48,809 bases of DNA from an uncultured Oscillibacter sp. GTDB taxonomy: Bacteria > Bacillota_A > Clostridia > Oscillospirales > Oscillospiraceae. This document shows positions 48,650 through 48,809 of this stretch, piece after piece; within the stretch, counting starts at the first letter, position 1; every line of letters starts with the position of its first letter. A program made the position numbers and the translations under genes. The DNA is taken from positions 1 through 48,809 of the forward strand of contig CATOKC010000005.1 in NCBI GenBank assembly GCA_951800675.1, in the 5' to 3' direction. The notes under the pieces were generated by a model. It saw nothing but the letters and a program-made list of their open reading frames with translations, had not been told where the DNA came from and made no database searches.

Positions 48650-48809
48650 AGCTGGTCCATTCGATGAAGGACAAACCCCCGCTCAATTTGATTGCGCGTG
48701 GGAAGTCATTCCGGCTCCGCCGATCATTCAGCCGCGCCCCCGTCGCTCCCCCGTATCCTTCTTTTTCTCTTTTGGACCGTGCACGGCCCGTTTTCTCGTT
48801 TTCTTCTGG

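Overview
This is a GC-rich (roughly two-thirds G+C by eye) chromosomal segment that looks like an anaerobic, butyrate-type member of class Clostridia, most likely Oscillospirales/Oscillospiraceae. The grounds are the EtfB/EtfA pair, a SCIFF peptide with its radical-SAM maturase (a clostridial hallmark), PyrK-dependent dihydroorotate dehydrogenase, strong AGGAGG ribosome binding sites, 17-bp-spaced sigma-A promoters and DltD/MBOAT-type surface modification genes. The genus is inferred only; there is no rRNA gene in the window. Codon bias opens many long antisense frames, which I have left out.

Layout. 1-5.5 kb: end of etfB, etfA, then uvrC and HPr (minus), a small lipoprotein and trmO. 5.6-8.8 kb: a YitT-family membrane protein, a coupled trio of tiny phage-like genes (zinc ribbon, helical protein, sigma-region-4 protein), tRNA-Thr and tRNA-Tyr, and a LexA/CI-type self-cleaving repressor with palindromic operators. 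8.9-14.3 kb: proS, a DUF1624 acyltransferase-like membrane protein, a TetM/EF-G-like GTPase fused to a YacP/Rae1-type NYN nuclease domain, and an LspA-like protein. 14.3-17.8 kb: SCIFF precursor scfA, maturase scfB, a PLP decarboxylase-like gene, a 160-bp MITE-like hairpin and a ferredoxin. 17.8-23.4 kb (minus): lepA, a membrane-anchored hypothetical, and an XRE regulator-MBOAT-SGNH operon. 23.5-30.8 kb: a small membrane peptide, then the pyrimidine operon pyrC-K-D-F-E-B-I followed by a YgjP-like metallopeptidase and a PurO-like IMP cyclohydrolase. 30.9-38.7 kb: a small XRE regulator, a small acidic protein, then a three-gene cassette of a 1596-residue HD/helical-repeat/nucleotidyltransferase/GNAT/phosphoribosyltransferase protein, an LDH-fold dehydrogenase and an NADPH-FMN-reductase-like protein. 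38.7-43.6 kb: an SLH protein and an HscC-like Hsp70 coupled to a membrane-anchored J-like protein. 43.6-48.2 kb: prmA, DegV, DUF1836 and sirtuin genes (minus), then an ArsC/Spx-like protein and a YihY/BrkB membrane protein. 48.2-48.8 kb is a gene-poor array of palindromic repeats.

How the genes work together. The pyrimidine operon encodes the steps from carbamoyl-aspartate formation to UMP, apart from carbamoyl phosphate synthetase. Around it sit translation and repair genes (proS, lepA, trmO, prmA, uvrC). The best candidates for undescribed biology are the 31.6-38.7 kb cassette, which combines activities needed to make or recycle a nucleotide cofactor with two nucleotide/flavin-dependent oxidoreductase folds; the ribosomal-GTPase/A-site-nuclease fusion; and the auto-regulated-looking XRE-MBOAT-SGNH operon. 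Short palindromic elements of at least three families are scattered through the intergenic spaces.
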